A stretch of 56,261 bases of DNA from Rubellimicrobium sp. (lineage in GTDB: Bacteria; Pseudomonadota; Alphaproteobacteria; Rhodobacterales; Rhodobacteraceae), in NCBI GenBank assembly GCA_020852925.1, contig JADYZU010000005.1, positions 1 to 56,261 on the forward strand, given 5' to 3'. The notes below the pieces were generated by a model. That model was not told where the DNA came from. It was given only the letters and a program-made list of their open reading frames with translations, and searched no databases. A program made the position numbers and the translations under genes. Below, in pieces: positions 1 to 11,216 of this stretch (the first letter of the stretch is position 1; every line of letters begins with the position of its first letter).

Positions 1-1
1 C

Positions 2-1135
2 GCCGAGAAGGCGAAGATCGAGCTCTCGTCGTCGCAGCAGACCGACGTGAACCTGCCGTACATCACGGCCGACGCGAGCGGCCCGAAGCACCTCGCGGTG
101 AAGATCACGCGCGCCAAGTTCGAGAGCCTGGTGGAAGACCTCGTCGAGCGCACCATCGAGCCGTGTCGCGTCGCCATCAAGGATGCGGGCGTGAAGCTCG
201 CCGACATCGACGACGTGATCCTCGTCGGCGGCCAGTCGCGCATGCCGAAGGTACAGGAGAAGGTGCAGGAGTTCTTCGGCCGCGAGCCGCGCAAGGACGT
301 CAACCCCGACGAGGCGGTGGCCATCGGCGCCGGCATCCAGGCGGCGGTGCTCAAGGGCGAGGTGAAGGACGTCCTGCTGCTCGACGTCACACCGCTCTCG
401 CTCGGCATCGAAACGCTCGGCGGCGTGATGACCAAGCTCATCCAGAAGAACACGACGATCCCGACCAAGGCGACCAACGTCTTCTCGACCGCGGACGACA
501 ACCAGACGGCCGTCACCATCCACGTGCTGCAGGGCGAGCGCGAGATGTCGCGCGACAACAAGAGCCTCGGCCAGTTCAACCTCACCGACATCCCGCCCGC
601 CCCGCGCGGCATGCCGCAGATCGAGGTGACCTTCGACATCGACGCGAACGGGATCGTCTCGGTTTCGGCCAAGGACAAGGGCACCGGCAAGGAACAGAAG
701 ATCACCATCCAGGCCTCGGGCGGCCTCTCGGACGACGACATCGAGAAGATGGTGAAGGACGCCGAGGCCCATGCCGAGGACGACAAGAAGCGCCGCGAAC
801 TCGTCGAGGCCAGGAACCAGGCCGAAAGCCTGATCCACTCGACCGAGAAGTCGATCAAGGAGCATGGCGACAAGGTCGATCCCTCGGCGATCGAGGCGAT
901 CGAGCTGGCCATCGCCGCGCTGCGCGACGAACTCGACACCGAGAACGCCGGCAAGATCCGCTCGGGCATCCAGAACGTCACCGAGGCGGCGATGCGCCTT
1001 GGCGAGGCGATCTACAAGGCCCAGGGCGCCGAGTCGGGCGGCGATGAGGACGGACCCCAGGGCCGCGGCGCCGGGGACGACGACATCGTCGATGCCGACT
1101 TCGAGGATCTCGGCGAAGACAAGCGCCGCAACTGA
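2..1135 (+). CDS. dnaK: Chaperone DnaK (Hsp70), 3' part, truncated by the window edge
   Basis: ATP-dependent Hsp70 chaperone that folds and protects cytoplasmic proteins with DnaJ and GrpE. The reading frame is open from base 2, so the 5' end lies outside the window. Visible are the end of the nucleotide-binding domain (the [13 protein letters not shown] segment and the [13 protein letters not shown] segment), the linker [16 protein letters not shown], the substrate-binding beta domain ([14 protein letters not shown]) and the helical lid. The C-terminus is acidic and ends [14 protein letters not shown], close to the usual EEV-like tail position. dnaJ follows 70 bases downstream on the same strand, the standard dnaK-dnaJ order. 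Confidence 0.97.
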   Translation, partial: AEKAKIELSSSQQTDVNLPYITADASGPKHLAVKITRAKFESLVEDLVERTIEPCRVAIKDAGVKLADIDDVILVGGQSRMPKVQEKVQEFFGREPRKDVNPDEAVAIGAGIQAAVLKGEVKDVLLLDVTPLSLGIETLGGVMTKLIQKNTTIPTKATNVFSTADDNQTAVTIHVLQGEREMSRDNKSLGQFNLTDIPPAPRGMPQIEVTFDIDANGIVSVSAKDKGTGKEQKITIQASGGLSDDDIEKMVKDAEAHAEDDKKRRELVEARNQAESLIHSTEKSIKEHGDKVDPSAIEAIELAIAALRDELDTENAGKIRSGIQNVTEAAMRLGEAIYKAQGAESGGDEDGPQGRGAGDDDIVDADFEDLGEDKRRN

Positions 1136-1151
1136 GCGTCCCGCAGAACAG

Positions 1152-1184
1152 GGGGCCGGCCGGATGACCGGCCCCTCTCTTCTT
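1152..1184 (+). terminator. Hairpin between dnaK and dnaJ, possible attenuator
   Basis: Inverted repeat GGGGCCGG (1152-1159) / CCGGCCCC (1168-1175) with an 8-base loop, followed by a pyrimidine-rich tail with several T residues. It could act as a partial terminator that lowers dnaJ relative to dnaK, or stabilise the dnaK mRNA 3' end. Confidence 0.55.
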
Positions 1185-1205
1185 GCCCCGTGAGGAAGGC
1201 AGCCC

Positions 1206-2360
1206 ATGGCTAAGCGCGACTATTACGAGACGCTCGGCGTGTCGCGGGGCGCAAGCGCCGACGAGATCAAGAAGGCCTTCCGCAAGAAGGCCAAGGAACT
1301 CCACCCCGACCGCAACGCCGACAACCCCGAGGCCGAGTCGCAGTTCAAGGAACTGAACGAGGCCTATGACATCCTGAAGGACGACCAGAAGAAGGCCGCC
1401 TATGACCGGTTCGGCCATCAGGCGTTCGAAGGTGGCACCGGGGCAAGTGCCGGGCCGCGCGGCGGATTCCGCGGTCAGGGTGATTTCGCCAGCGCGTTCT
1501 CGGACGTGTTCGACGACCTGTTCGGCGATTTCATGGGCGGCCGCGGCGGTGCGGGCGGCGGACGGTCGCGGGCCACGCGCGGGGCCGATCTGCGTTACAA
1601 CCTGCGCATCACCCTCGAAGAGGCCTTTGCCGGCCTCCAGAAGACCATCACCGTCCCGACTTCGGTCGGCTGCGATTCCTGCCACGGCACCGGCGCCGAG
1701 GGCGGGGCTGAACCCCTGACCTGCCCGACCTGCGGCGGCATGGGCAAGGTCCGGGCGCAGCAGGGATTCTTCACCGTCGAGCGCACCTGTCCCACCTGCA
1801 ACGGCCTTGGCCAGACCATCAAGAACCCCTGCCGCACCTGTCACGGTGCCGGGCGGGTCGAGAAGGAAAAGGCCCTCTCGGTCAACATTCCCGCCGGGGT
1901 CGAGACCGGCACCCGCATCCGCCTTGCCGGCGAGGGCGAGGCCGGCCTGCGCGGCGGACCGACGGGCGATCTCTACATCTTCATCGAGGTGCGCGACCAC
2001 GCGCTGTTCCAGCGCGACGGCGCCAGCCTGTTCTGCCGCGTGCCGGTCAGCATGGCGACGGCGGCGCTGGGCGGCGACATCGAGGTGCCCACGATCGACG
2101 GCGGCAAGGCCCGCGTGCGCATCCCCGAAGGAAGCCAGTCCGGCCGGCAGATGCGTCTGCGCGGCAAGGGGATGCCGCAGTTGCGCGGGCGCGATACCGG
2201 CGACATGCTGATCGAGCTTTCGGTGGAGACGCCGGTGAACCTGTCGCCGCAGCAAAAGGATCTGTTGCGCGAATTCGATCGCCTGTCCGAGGCCAACAAT
2301 CCGCAAAGCGCCGGATTCTTCAAGACGGTCAAAGGGTTCTGGGATTCGATGAAAGGCTGA
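1206..2360 (+). CDS. dnaJ: Chaperone protein DnaJ (Hsp40)
   Basis: Co-chaperone that delivers clients to DnaK and stimulates its ATPase. At 384 aa it has the full type I architecture. The J domain (about residues 4-70) carries HPD at 33-35. A Gly/Phe-rich segment follows. The zinc-binding region has four CxxCxGxG repeats ([32 protein letters not shown]), and a C-terminal peptide-binding domain completes the protein. ATG follows the purine-rich GAGGAAGGCAGCCC. It lies directly downstream of dnaK and ends 75 bases before radC. Confidence 0.98.
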   Translation: MAKRDYYETLGVSRGASADEIKKAFRKKAKELHPDRNADNPEAESQFKELNEAYDILKDDQKKAAYDRFGHQAFEGGTGASAGPRGGFRGQGDFASAFSDVFDDLFGDFMGGRGGAGGGRSRATRGADLRYNLRITLEEAFAGLQKTITVPTSVGCDSCHGTGAEGGAEPLTCPTCGGMGKVRAQQGFFTVERTCPTCNGLGQTIKNPCRTCHGAGRVEKEKALSVNIPAGVETGTRIRLAGEGEAGLRGGPTGDLYIFIEVRDHALFQRDGASLFCRVPVSMATAALGGDIEVPTIDGGKARVRIPEGSQSGRQMRLRGKGMPQLRGRDTGDMLIELSVETPVNLSPQQKDLLREFDRLSEANNPQSAGFFKTVKGFWDSMKG

Positions 2361-2435
2361 GATCCGGCGGGGATCCGGCGGAGCGGTCCCTGCGGGATCA
2401 ACCCTTTCTTAACCTCGCCATGCGAGGCTGCGGTC

Positions 2436-3221
2436 ATGACCGGATCGCGCCCCTCTTTTGCCGAAGCGCCGCTACCCTTCGCGGAATTCGGCCCCGCCCC
2501 CCCCGCCGGGGACGAGGCCGGGGGTCTGCCGCTCGGGGCAGGGCGGCTTCCGTCCTATATCGCGGATCACCGCAGCCGTCTGCGGTCCCGCTTCATGGAG
2601 GGGGGCGCGGCCGCGCTTCCCGATTACGAGATGCTGGAACTGGTCCTGTTCCGCGCGATCCCGCGGCAGGACGTGAAACCGCTGGCGCGGCGGCTCATCG
2701 ACCTGTTCGGTGACTTCAATCGCGTCCTCTCGGCCCCGCCGGCGCGGCTTCTGGCGGTGGACGGAGTCGGGCAGGCGGTCCTGTGCGAGTTGAAACTGGT
2801 CGAGGCCGCAGCGCATCGGCTGGCGCGGTCACGGGTGCTGCAGCGCCACGTCATCAGCAGTTGGGATGCGGTGGTCGATTACTGCCACACGGTCATGGCG
2901 CATCGCGATACCGAACAGTTCCGCGTGCTCTATCTCGACCGCAAGAACGTGCTCATCGCCGACGAGGAACAGGCGCGCGGCACGGTCGATCATGTGCCGG
3001 TCTACCCGCGCGAGGTGGTGAAACGCGCGCTCGAGCTCAATGCCTCGTCGCTGATCCTGGTGCATAACCACCCGTCCGGCGATCCGACGCCGTCCGACTC
3101 GGACATCGCCATGACGGCGCAGGTCGAACAGGCGGCGCAGGCGCTGGGCATCACGCTTCACGACCATCTGGTGATCGGCAAGTCGCGCGAGTTGAGCTTT
3201 CGTGCGCGGGGCCTTCTGTGA
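2436..3221 (+). CDS. radC: RadC family JAMM-domain protein
   Basis: Member of the RadC/UPF0758 family: an N-terminal helix-hairpin-helix-like region (about residues 40-125, with LLAVDGVGQAV) and a C-terminal MPN/JAMM metalloprotease-like domain. The metal motif H210-x-H212-PSG...S220-x2-D223 is complete (HNHPSGDPTPSDSD). The historical link to recombinational repair is doubtful, and the biochemical role of the family is not settled. The length of 261 aa is slightly above the usual 220-230, because of a Pro/Ala-rich N-terminal extension of about 35 residues; a later start cannot be excluded. Confidence 0.92.
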   Translation: MTGSRPSFAEAPLPFAEFGPAPPAGDEAGGLPLGAGRLPSYIADHRSRLRSRFMEGGAAALPDYEMLELVLFRAIPRQDVKPLARRLIDLFGDFNRVLSAPPARLLAVDGVGQAVLCELKLVEAAAHRLARSRVLQRHVISSWDAVVDYCHTVMAHRDTEQFRVLYLDRKNVLIADEEQARGTVDHVPVYPREVVKRALELNASSLILVHNHPSGDPTPSDSDIAMTAQVEQAAQALGITLHDHLVIGKSRELSFRARGLL

Positions 3222-3265
3222 TGGCGGCGGGGCTGGCCGGTCAGGCCGCGCCTGCGCCGCCGTCG

Positions 3266-4474
3266 TCAGTTCGCGGCAAGGTGGATGTCGTTCAGCATGC
3301 CCGACAGGACCAGAAATTCGCCCTCTGCCGCGCAATCTGGCATCGGCAAGGCGAGGTCGAGCGTGACCGGCGCCTCTCCGGGGGCGATCTGGATGGTCTG
3401 CGCTGCCACATCACGCCCGCAGTTGAGCGCCGTGACTTCGGCCTCGACGGTGAGCGCGACATCGCCACTGTGCCCGGCGTCGCCGGGGGCCAGGGTATAG
3501 ACCTGCGCGAACAGCGGTTCCGGCGCGGCCGGATCGCCCAGTTCCATGAGGAACCCGCCCTCGTTCTCCAGCAATGCGGCGGGCGTGCGCGGTGCCTGGG
3601 CCCAGACATGACCGGGGCTGCCATAGTCGGCCCCGAATTCGCGGACATGGAGCATCAGCCCCGAATTGCCCTGCCATTGCAGCACCGCCCGGTCGAGCGT
3701 GGCGATGTCCGGTGCCGGGACCACCGCGGCCGCGCCGGAACCTCCGGTGACATCGGCCAGGAACACCGCCGGATCCGCAAGCGCGGGCACCGTGACCCCG
3801 ACCTTGCCCGCCGCATCGGTGAGCGCCGAGAACATCATGCCCTGATGGTGGAACGTGACCCGGGCGAGGGGCGCGCAGGGGGCATCGAGATCGAGATTGA
3901 CCAGTGCCGCCGGCAGCACGGTTGCCGTCATCGTCGTGCGGCATTCGTCTGCGCCCGCAGGTGCTGCGGCCACTTCCTCGATGGACGGGGCCGGGGTTGG
4001 CGCGATGGCCTCCGGGATCGGCTCGGATGTGACGGTCAGGGTCGGGGAGGAAATCCCATGCGGTGGCACCGTGTCTGAAACCGCCTCGGGCACTATCGCG
4101 GACAGGTCGGCGCTGGCCAGATGCGTGCCGGCCGGAAGGTCGATCGCCGCGGGCATGTCCGGAACCGCCGCCTCGTCAGGAAGGGTGCGCGCCGCCGTGC
4201 TATCGGGGCCGGCGCGCAGATCGGCGGGGGGCGCCTGCAACACGGCCGGCATCGGATGGTCCTCGAGCCCGCCCCCGAGCCGCGGCGAAGGCGTGGCCAT
4301 GGCAGCGGCCGCAACCTGGGTCGTTGCCCCGGACGCGGTCTGCAATCCGGGCGCCGCGGGCCCCGCAGGGCCAAAGCGCGCGGCGAGGACATCGCCGTTC
4401 TGCATGACAAAACCGATGCCGAGCGCAACCGAAAACGTCCCTCCGGCGACGGCCAGCTTGCGGATTCGGGACAT
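3266..4474 (-). CDS. Membrane-anchored protein of unknown function
   Basis: I do not recognise a characterised family. The 402-aa product starts MSRIRKLAVAGG, with a basic N-terminus and one membrane segment or signal anchor (about residues 7-24). A long Pro/Ala/Thr-rich, probably disordered stretch follows (about 30-170), then a C-terminal domain of about 230 residues rich in beta-type sequence with four cysteines, presumably periplasmic. The start at 4474 was chosen because the frame upstream of it is composition noise that runs into the tRNA-Arg gene. It faces radC convergently across a 44-base gap. Confidence 0.75.
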   Translation of the reverse strand: MSRIRKLAVAGGTFSVALGIGFVMQNGDVLAARFGPAGPAAPGLQTASGATTQVAAAAMATPSPRLGGGLEDHPMPAVLQAPPADLRAGPDSTAARTLPDEAAVPDMPAAIDLPAGTHLASADLSAIVPEAVSDTVPPHGISSPTLTVTSEPIPEAIAPTPAPSIEEVAAAPAGADECRTTMTATVLPAALVNLDLDAPCAPLARVTFHHQGMMFSALTDAAGKVGVTVPALADPAVFLADVTGGSGAAAVVPAPDIATLDRAVLQWQGNSGLMLHVREFGADYGSPGHVWAQAPRTPAALLENEGGFLMELGDPAAPEPLFAQVYTLAPGDAGHSGDVALTVEAEVTALNCGRDVAAQTIQIAPGEAPVTLDLALPMPDCAAEGEFLVLSGMLNDIHLAAN

Positions 4475-4621
4475 GACCTGATTCCCTTTCACACCAACTG
4501 TGAAACAAATCGCCTGCAATCCGGGCCGGGGGTGGACGCGCGCGCGGAATCTTCGCGGCGTGATTGCGGCGCAATCGGGACGTTGACCTGCCCCCCAAAC
4601 GCGGGCATGAGGGCCGCGCCC

Positions 4622-4698
4622 GGCCCCGTAGCTCAGCTGGATAGAGCGTCCCCCTCCTAAGGGGAAGGTCACACGTTCGAATCGTGTCGGGGTCGCCA
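4622..4698 (+). tRNA. tRNA-Arg (anticodon CCU)
   Basis: A 77-base cloverleaf can be drawn: acceptor GGCCCCG pairs with CGGGGTC (one G-T pair), D-arm GCTC...GAGC, anticodon stem TCCCC/GGGGA with loop CTCCTAA, T-arm ACACG TTCGAAT CGTGT, discriminator G and an encoded CCA. Loop positions 34-36 read CCT, giving anticodon CCU, which decodes AGG arginine codons. Confidence 0.97.
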
Positions 4699-4725
4699 GT
4701 TACAGCCGACGGTCACGGCAGCCGG

Positions 4726-5757
4726 TCAGACCGCTCCGGGCCAGGTGTCGCCCACGCGATAGCCGCGCGGGAACGGGTCGTCTGGGTCAAGAACCAGTTG
4801 ACGCAGGTCCGTGACCCAGGCCCGCCCCCGGATTGTCGGGATGATCGCCGGCGTGCCCGCCAGATCGGCGGTGCCCTCGATCCGGCAATGAAAACGGGTG
4901 CCGATGATCGATTCGCCGATGAACCGGTCGCCGGTCTTCATCTGCCCGCGTGCGTGCAACACCGCCATGCGCGCGGAACAACCAGTGCCGGTGGGCGACC
5001 GGTCGAGTTTGCCGGGCTCGATCGCCACGGTGTTGCGGCCCACCTTCACCCCCTCCTCGTCGCGCAGGGGCTGCGTGAACTGGCAGAAGGACACATGCCG
5101 CCAGTCGGGGTTGAGCGGATGCGCGAATCCCGCCTGTTCGGTTGCCGCGCGGGTGAGTTTCATGCCCGCCGCGGTCAGATCGGCGGCCTCGTCCGGCGTC
5201 AGGCCAAAGCCAAGGCGCGCAGCATCGACCAGCACGAAACTGTCGCCGCCATAGGCGATGTCGACGCGCAGCGTGCCCATCCCCTCGACCTCGATCACGG
5301 CATCGAGGCGGTGGACGAAACTGGGGTGGTTGGTGATCCGGACCGACCGGGCCTTGCCGTCGCGGCATTCGGCGACCACTTCGACCAGGCCGCCGGGGGC
5401 CTCGATGGCAAAGCGGGTCTCGGGTTCCTGCATCGGCACGATCCCGGTATCGAGAAGCACCGTCGCCACGCAGATGGAATTCGACCCGGACATCGGCGGG
5501 GTATGGACCGGCTCCATGATGATGAAGCCGGCGGCGGCGCGCGGATCCTTTGGCGGCACCAGCAGGTTCACATGCCGGAACACGCCGCCGCGCGGTTCGT
5601 GCAGGACGAAATCGCGCAGGGCACCGTCGCGCGCGATCCAGCGCGACTGTTCCCAGAGCGTGTCGCCGGGCGGGGGCGTGACGCCGCCGGTGATGACATC
5701 GCCCACTTCGCCCTCGGCGTGACAGCCCACGATCTGGATCACCCGCCCGCTGCGCAT
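4726..5757 (-). CDS. Proline racemase family protein (possible hydroxyproline dehydratase/epimerase)
   Basis: Member of the proline racemase / 4-hydroxyproline 2-epimerase / trans-3-hydroxy-L-proline dehydratase superfamily, 343 aa, the normal length. Family blocks include [16 protein letters not shown] near the N-terminus, [17 protein letters not shown] in the middle, and [20 protein letters not shown]. Known racemases and epimerases use two catalytic cysteines; here the aligned residues are Ser90 (MSGS) and Thr256 (SPTGTG). Thr at the second site is typical of dehydratases, while Ser at the first is unusual with it, so the reaction cannot be fixed from sequence. A good ribosome site (AAGGAGGG) precedes ATG 5757. 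It is transcribed 33 bases downstream of oxyR. Confidence 0.88.
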   Translation of the reverse strand: MRSGRVIQIVGCHAEGEVGDVITGGVTPPPGDTLWEQSRWIARDGALRDFVLHEPRGGVFRHVNLLVPPKDPRAAAGFIIMEPVHTPPMSGSNSICVATVLLDTGIVPMQEPETRFAIEAPGGLVEVVAECRDGKARSVRITNHPSFVHRLDAVIEVEGMGTLRVDIAYGGDSFVLVDAARLGFGLTPDEAADLTAAGMKLTRAATEQAGFAHPLNPDWRHVSFCQFTQPLRDEEGVKVGRNTVAIEPGKLDRSPTGTGCSARMAVLHARGQMKTGDRFIGESIIGTRFHCRIEGTADLAGTPAIIPTIRGRAWVTDLRQLVLDPDDPFPRGYRVGDTWPGAV

Positions 5758-5790
5758 TCCGGCCCTCCTTCGACGCGACTCTTGCGCACT

Positions 5791-6738
5791 TCACATAGCA
5801 GGGTCCGTCACCGCCCGACATGGCCCGTGGTGCGGCCTGAGCGGGCCGGCATCGCCGGCCGCGCCGCGCAGGAGATCGGCAAGTTCCCGGAACCGTGCCG
5901 CAAGCGGGTTGGTGCGGCGCCAGACAAGCCCGATCATGCGTTCGGGGCGCGGTTCGGGCAGACGGGCGATGGCGACGGGTGCGCCGCGCGTCTCGACCGC
6001 GACGGCCATCTGCGGAATCAGGGTGACGCCGATCCCGGCGCCCACCATCTGCACCAGGGTGGTGAGCGAGCTTCCCTCCATCAGGTCGCGCGCGCCCCTG
6101 CCCGGCAGGTTGCAGAACGACAGTGCCTGATCGCGAAAGCAATGCCCTTCCTCGAGGAGGAGAAGCCGCATGGTGCGCAGCGCCTCGGGGCCGGGCACCG
6201 GCCGGTCGGCATCGGCAGTCGGGCGGACAAGGACGAATTCCTCGGAGAACAGCGGACATTCCGCCAGCGCGGGTTCCGAGACCGGCAGCGCGACGATGGC
6301 CAGGTCCAGCCGCCCCTCAAGCAGGCCCTCGACCAGTTTTTGCGTCACCGCCTCGCGCGGGCGCAGGTCGAGGGCGGGCAGGTGCCGGCCGAGTTTCTGG
6401 ATGATCCGCGGCAGGAAATAGGGCGCGATGGTCGGGATCACCCCGAGGTCGAGCCGCCCGGACAGCGGGCCAGCCGCCGCGCGCACGAGGTCGGGCAATT
6501 CGCCCACCGCAGCAAGGATCGCCCCCGCGCGCCCGGCCAGTTCCTCGCCCGTGGCGGTGAGGGCGATCTTGCGCGTGCCCCGCTCGATCAGCGGCGCGCC
6601 AAGGATCGCCTCGAGTTCCTTCATCTGGAGCGACAGCGCCGGTTGCGAGATGGCGCAGGATTCGGCGGCGCGGCCGAAGTGGCGGTGCCGGGCCAGCGCA
6701 TCGAAATAGCGCAGGTGGCGCAGGGTGATCTGATCCAT
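5791..6738 (-). CDS. oxyR: LysR-family peroxide sensor OxyR
   Basis: LysR-type regulator of 315 aa with an N-terminal winged helix (ITLRHLRYFDALARHRHFG...ISQPALSLQMKELE, about residues 4-43) and a periplasmic-binding-like sensor domain. The two redox cysteines of OxyR are in place: C200 in EEGHCFRDQA and C209 in SFCNLPG, the same nine-residue spacing as E. coli C199/C208. It is divergent from the catalase-peroxidase gene katG, the usual OxyR target, with an AT-rich intergenic region of 137 bases. It probably activates katG after disulfide formation by H2O2. Confidence 0.93.
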   Translation of the reverse strand: MDQITLRHLRYFDALARHRHFGRAAESCAISQPALSLQMKELEAILGAPLIERGTRKIALTATGEELAGRAGAILAAVGELPDLVRAAAGPLSGRLDLGVIPTIAPYFLPRIIQKLGRHLPALDLRPREAVTQKLVEGLLEGRLDLAIVALPVSEPALAECPLFSEEFVLVRPTADADRPVPGPEALRTMRLLLLEEGHCFRDQALSFCNLPGRGARDLMEGSSLTTLVQMVGAGIGVTLIPQMAVAVETRGAPVAIARLPEPRPERMIGLVWRRTNPLAARFRELADLLRGAAGDAGPLRPHHGPCRAVTDPAM

Positions 6739-9041
<2,303 letters not shown>

Positions 9042-9081
9042 GGCCGGGCCCCGCCCGGGGCACCCGGCTGCGGAAGATCAG

Positions 9082-9113
9082 AAGGCGGGGCGCGCAATGG
9101 CGCCCCGCCTTTT
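9082..9113 (+). terminator. Rho-independent terminator of katG
   Basis: Perfect inverted repeat AAGGCGGGGCG (9082-9092) / CGCCCCGCCTT (9101-9111) with an 8-base loop and a TTTT run, 40 bases after the katG stop codon. Confidence 0.85.
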
Positions 9114-9362
9114 CACATGGCGATGATTCGCGAAAAACGGGAGAGTTGATGCATGACTGAACAACCACGACGGGGAGAACCCCACAGACCCGCCACCGGA
9201 GGCCCGTCAGTTCCATTGTCGGCGGCCTGCCGGGTGTCGGACAAGTTGTCACAACCCCCTGCCCCCATGACGATTTCACGCAAATTGAATCGCGCGCTTT
9301 AATCAAGTTGGATGAATCCGGCTTTTCCCTGAAGCAATTCGTGATAGGTTTCATCTGCATTG
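9114..9362. other. Intergenic region before the sugar transferase gene
   Basis: About 250 bases without a convincing gene. It has lower GC than its surroundings near 9285-9360 and probably contains the promoter of the downstream glycosyl-phosphate transferase. No clear -35/-10 pair or operator can be called. Confidence 0.5.
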
Positions 9363-10052
9363 ATGGTCCCCCCGCATGCGGAGATGCAAGTGTTCCATGG
9401 TCCGGCATTTTCCGATGCACCCCCCGAGATGGCGGTGCGCCCCGCAGCCCCGATGAGGAACGGCACGCTCGGGTTCCGGTTTTTCAAGCGCGGGTTCGAC
9501 TTCGTGATCTGCCTCCTGCTCCTGCCGGTTCTGTTGGTGACGGTTCTGGTGCTGCTGGCGCTGAACCCGATGTTCAACCGGGGGCCGCTGTTCTATACGC
9601 AGGACCGGATGGGGCGCGGCTGCCGGCCGTTCCGGGCGATCAAGTTCCGCTCCATGACCCGGGCCCCCTCCATCGACCGCGGGCCATTCGACGCGCTGGA
9701 ACAGGACCGCATCACCCCGCTGGGCCGCATCCTGCGCAAGACGCGCCTGGACGAAGTGCCGCAGATCCTCAACGTGTTGCGCGGCGACATGAGCCTGATC
9801 GGCCCCCGCCCCGATTATCTGGCGCATGCGCTGGTCTATCTGGAAACCGTGCCGGGCTACCGTGAACGCCATGCGGTGCGGCCGGGGATTTCGGGACTGG
9901 CGCAGATCGTGCATGGCTATGTGGACGGGCACGAGGGTGTCCTGCGCAAGGTCAGGGCGGATCTGCATTATATCGAGAACGCCTCGGTGCGGCTGGATCT
10001 GTGGATCGCCTGGCGCACCTTCATCACGGTGGTCGGTCGCCGCGGCGCCTGA
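9363..10052 (+). CDS. Bacterial sugar transferase (polyprenyl-phosphate glycosyl-1-phosphate transferase)
   Basis: Monotopic phosphoglycosyl transferase of the WcaJ/PglC catalytic-core type, which moves a sugar-1-phosphate from a nucleotide sugar to undecaprenyl phosphate and so starts polysaccharide synthesis at the inner membrane. A membrane re-entrant helix (about residues 43-67, FDFVICLLLLPVLLVTVLVL) precedes the signature KFRSMT and LRKTRLDEVPQILNVLRGDM with the catalytic DE pair, then SLIGPRPD. The large N-terminal domain of WcaJ is missing. The start is uncertain: ATG 9363 lacks a clear ribosome site, and in-frame ATGs follow at 9384 and 9429. No other polysaccharide genes adjoin it. 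Confidence 0.9.
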   Translation: MVPPHAEMQVFHGPAFSDAPPEMAVRPAAPMRNGTLGFRFFKRGFDFVICLLLLPVLLVTVLVLLALNPMFNRGPLFYTQDRMGRGCRPFRAIKFRSMTRAPSIDRGPFDALEQDRITPLGRILRKTRLDEVPQILNVLRGDMSLIGPRPDYLAHALVYLETVPGYRERHAVRPGISGLAQIVHGYVDGHEGVLRKVRADLHYIENASVRLDLWIAWRTFITVVGRRGA

Positions 10053-10140
10053 ACCGGCGCGCGTTTACCGATTCATAGGGCGGATGTGGTTTCTGGGCGT
10101 CAGGCGGCGGGTCTGGCTGGCGTGTCCGGGGGAACGACAG

Positions 10141-10494
10141 ATGGCGAATGACAGGTCGGCACTACTCGATCAGATGATCGAATTCGCGATGGAGGAATTG
10201 CTGTCCGGCAATGACCTGCGTCGGCGGCAGATGGTGCGCCGCATGGTTCAACTCTGGCCGCGCGAAAGCGCGCTGTCGGTGTCCTTTGCCCTGACCTCGG
10301 CCACGGCGGCGATCGAGGATGCCTTTGGCGCCGCCGCCGACGTGGATCCGGTGGTGCCGCTCGGCTATCGGCTGTCGGCGCTGGTCGCGGCTGATTCGCA
10401 TGCGGTGCAGGCGCTGGGGCAGGTGCCGGCACTGGCCGAGGATCTTCTGCATTTCTGGCGCCGGGTCGATCCCGCCTTTCTGCGCATCCCCTGA
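10141..10494 (+). CDS. Hypothetical protein, 117 aa
   Basis: I do not recognise this protein. It begins MANDRSALLDQMIEFAMEE after a GGGGGA ribosome site nine bases upstream of the ATG. It is predicted soluble and mostly helical, with no signal peptide, membrane segment or cysteine. It lies 88 bases downstream of the sugar transferase on the same strand and may be cotranscribed. It converges with the membrane winged-helix gene across a gap of 20 bases. Confidence 0.65.
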   Translation: MANDRSALLDQMIEFAMEELLSGNDLRRRQMVRRMVQLWPRESALSVSFALTSATAAIEDAFGAAADVDPVVPLGYRLSALVAADSHAVQALGQVPALAEDLLHFWRRVDPAFLRIP

Positions 10495-10514
10495 AGGCGC
10501 GGCGCCCGCCGGTC

Positions 10515-11216
10515 TCAGACCATGCGGATCACGCCCTTGTCGATGGCAAGCATGTAGCCGCGCCGGGCGATGTTCTTGACCAGAAGTTCGCTCACCATCT
10601 GGTTGCCCAGGGTATCGCGCAACCGCTTGATCCGGGTGGCACCCGCGGCCTCGTCGCAATCCGACGCGTCGCGCCCGGAAATGACCGCCTCGATCTCGGC
10701 GCCCGACAGAACCTCGTCATCCATGCGCGCCTCGGCCAGGACGGACAGGGTCTCGATCGCGGCCTCGGTCAGCTTGAATTCGAAGTTGTTAAGATAGACG
10801 GTGTTCTGGTCGCGGCTGATGATGAGGGAATTGACCTCGATCCCCTTCCTCTCGATCTGGCCCATGCGCCGGTTCATGGCGATGAGCATGACCAGGAACG
10901 CCACCGCGGCGATCAGCAGGGCGGTGGCGAATACCAGAAGCACGAAGATGATGAGCCGGTAGGAAGAAAACACCGCCTCGAACTGTGTGCCCGACTGGGC
11001 GAGGATCTCGAGCAGGCGGATCTCGGCCGGGGTGATCAGGTTGCTTTCAAGGAACAGCCGCTCGACCCGGGCGTTGAAGGCGTTGGCGTCGGGCAGGTTC
11101 ACCAGCAGCAGGATCCCGGCAAGGGCAAGAATCGCCACGATGGCGATGATTCCGCCGATCACCACCCGGTTGCCGACCTGGCGGGCCTCAATAGCGGAGG
11201 AAGTATTCGCCTGCAC
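10515..11216 (-). CDS. Membrane-anchored winged-helix protein (putative one-component regulator)
   Basis: A 233-aa protein with two membrane segments (about residues 18-40 and 88-113) flanking a loop of about 45 residues, then a cytoplasmic C-terminal domain (about 128-232) resembling the OmpR/PhoB effector fold: a beta strand pair (SLIISRDQNTVYLNNFEFKLT), helices (EAAIETLSVLAEA), a recognition-helix-like stretch (AGATRIKRLRDTLG) and a C-terminal wing (NIARRGYMLAID). This is the reverse order of ToxR/CadC, whose DNA-binding domain is N-terminal. The GTG start at 11216 follows GGAGGGG and overlaps the end of the upstream secreted-protein gene by 29 bases; a slightly later GTG is possible. The target is unknown. 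Confidence 0.75.
   Translation of the reverse strand: MQANTSSAIEARQVGNRVVIGGIIAIVAILALAGILLLVNLPDANAFNARVERLFLESNLITPAEIRLLEILAQSGTQFEAVFSSYRLIIFVLLVFATALLIAAVAFLVMLIAMNRRMGQIERKGIEVNSLIISRDQNTVYLNNFEFKLTEAAIETLSVLAEARMDDEVLSGAEIEAVISGRDASDCDEAAGATRIKRLRDTLGNQMVSELLVKNIARRGYMLAIDKGVIRMV

Noticed and set aside
9153..9302. 49-codon open frame after katG with a GGGAGAG site before the ATG
   Set aside because: Third-position GC is clearly lower than in genes here, the sequence resembles no protein I know, and the region fits a promoter region better.
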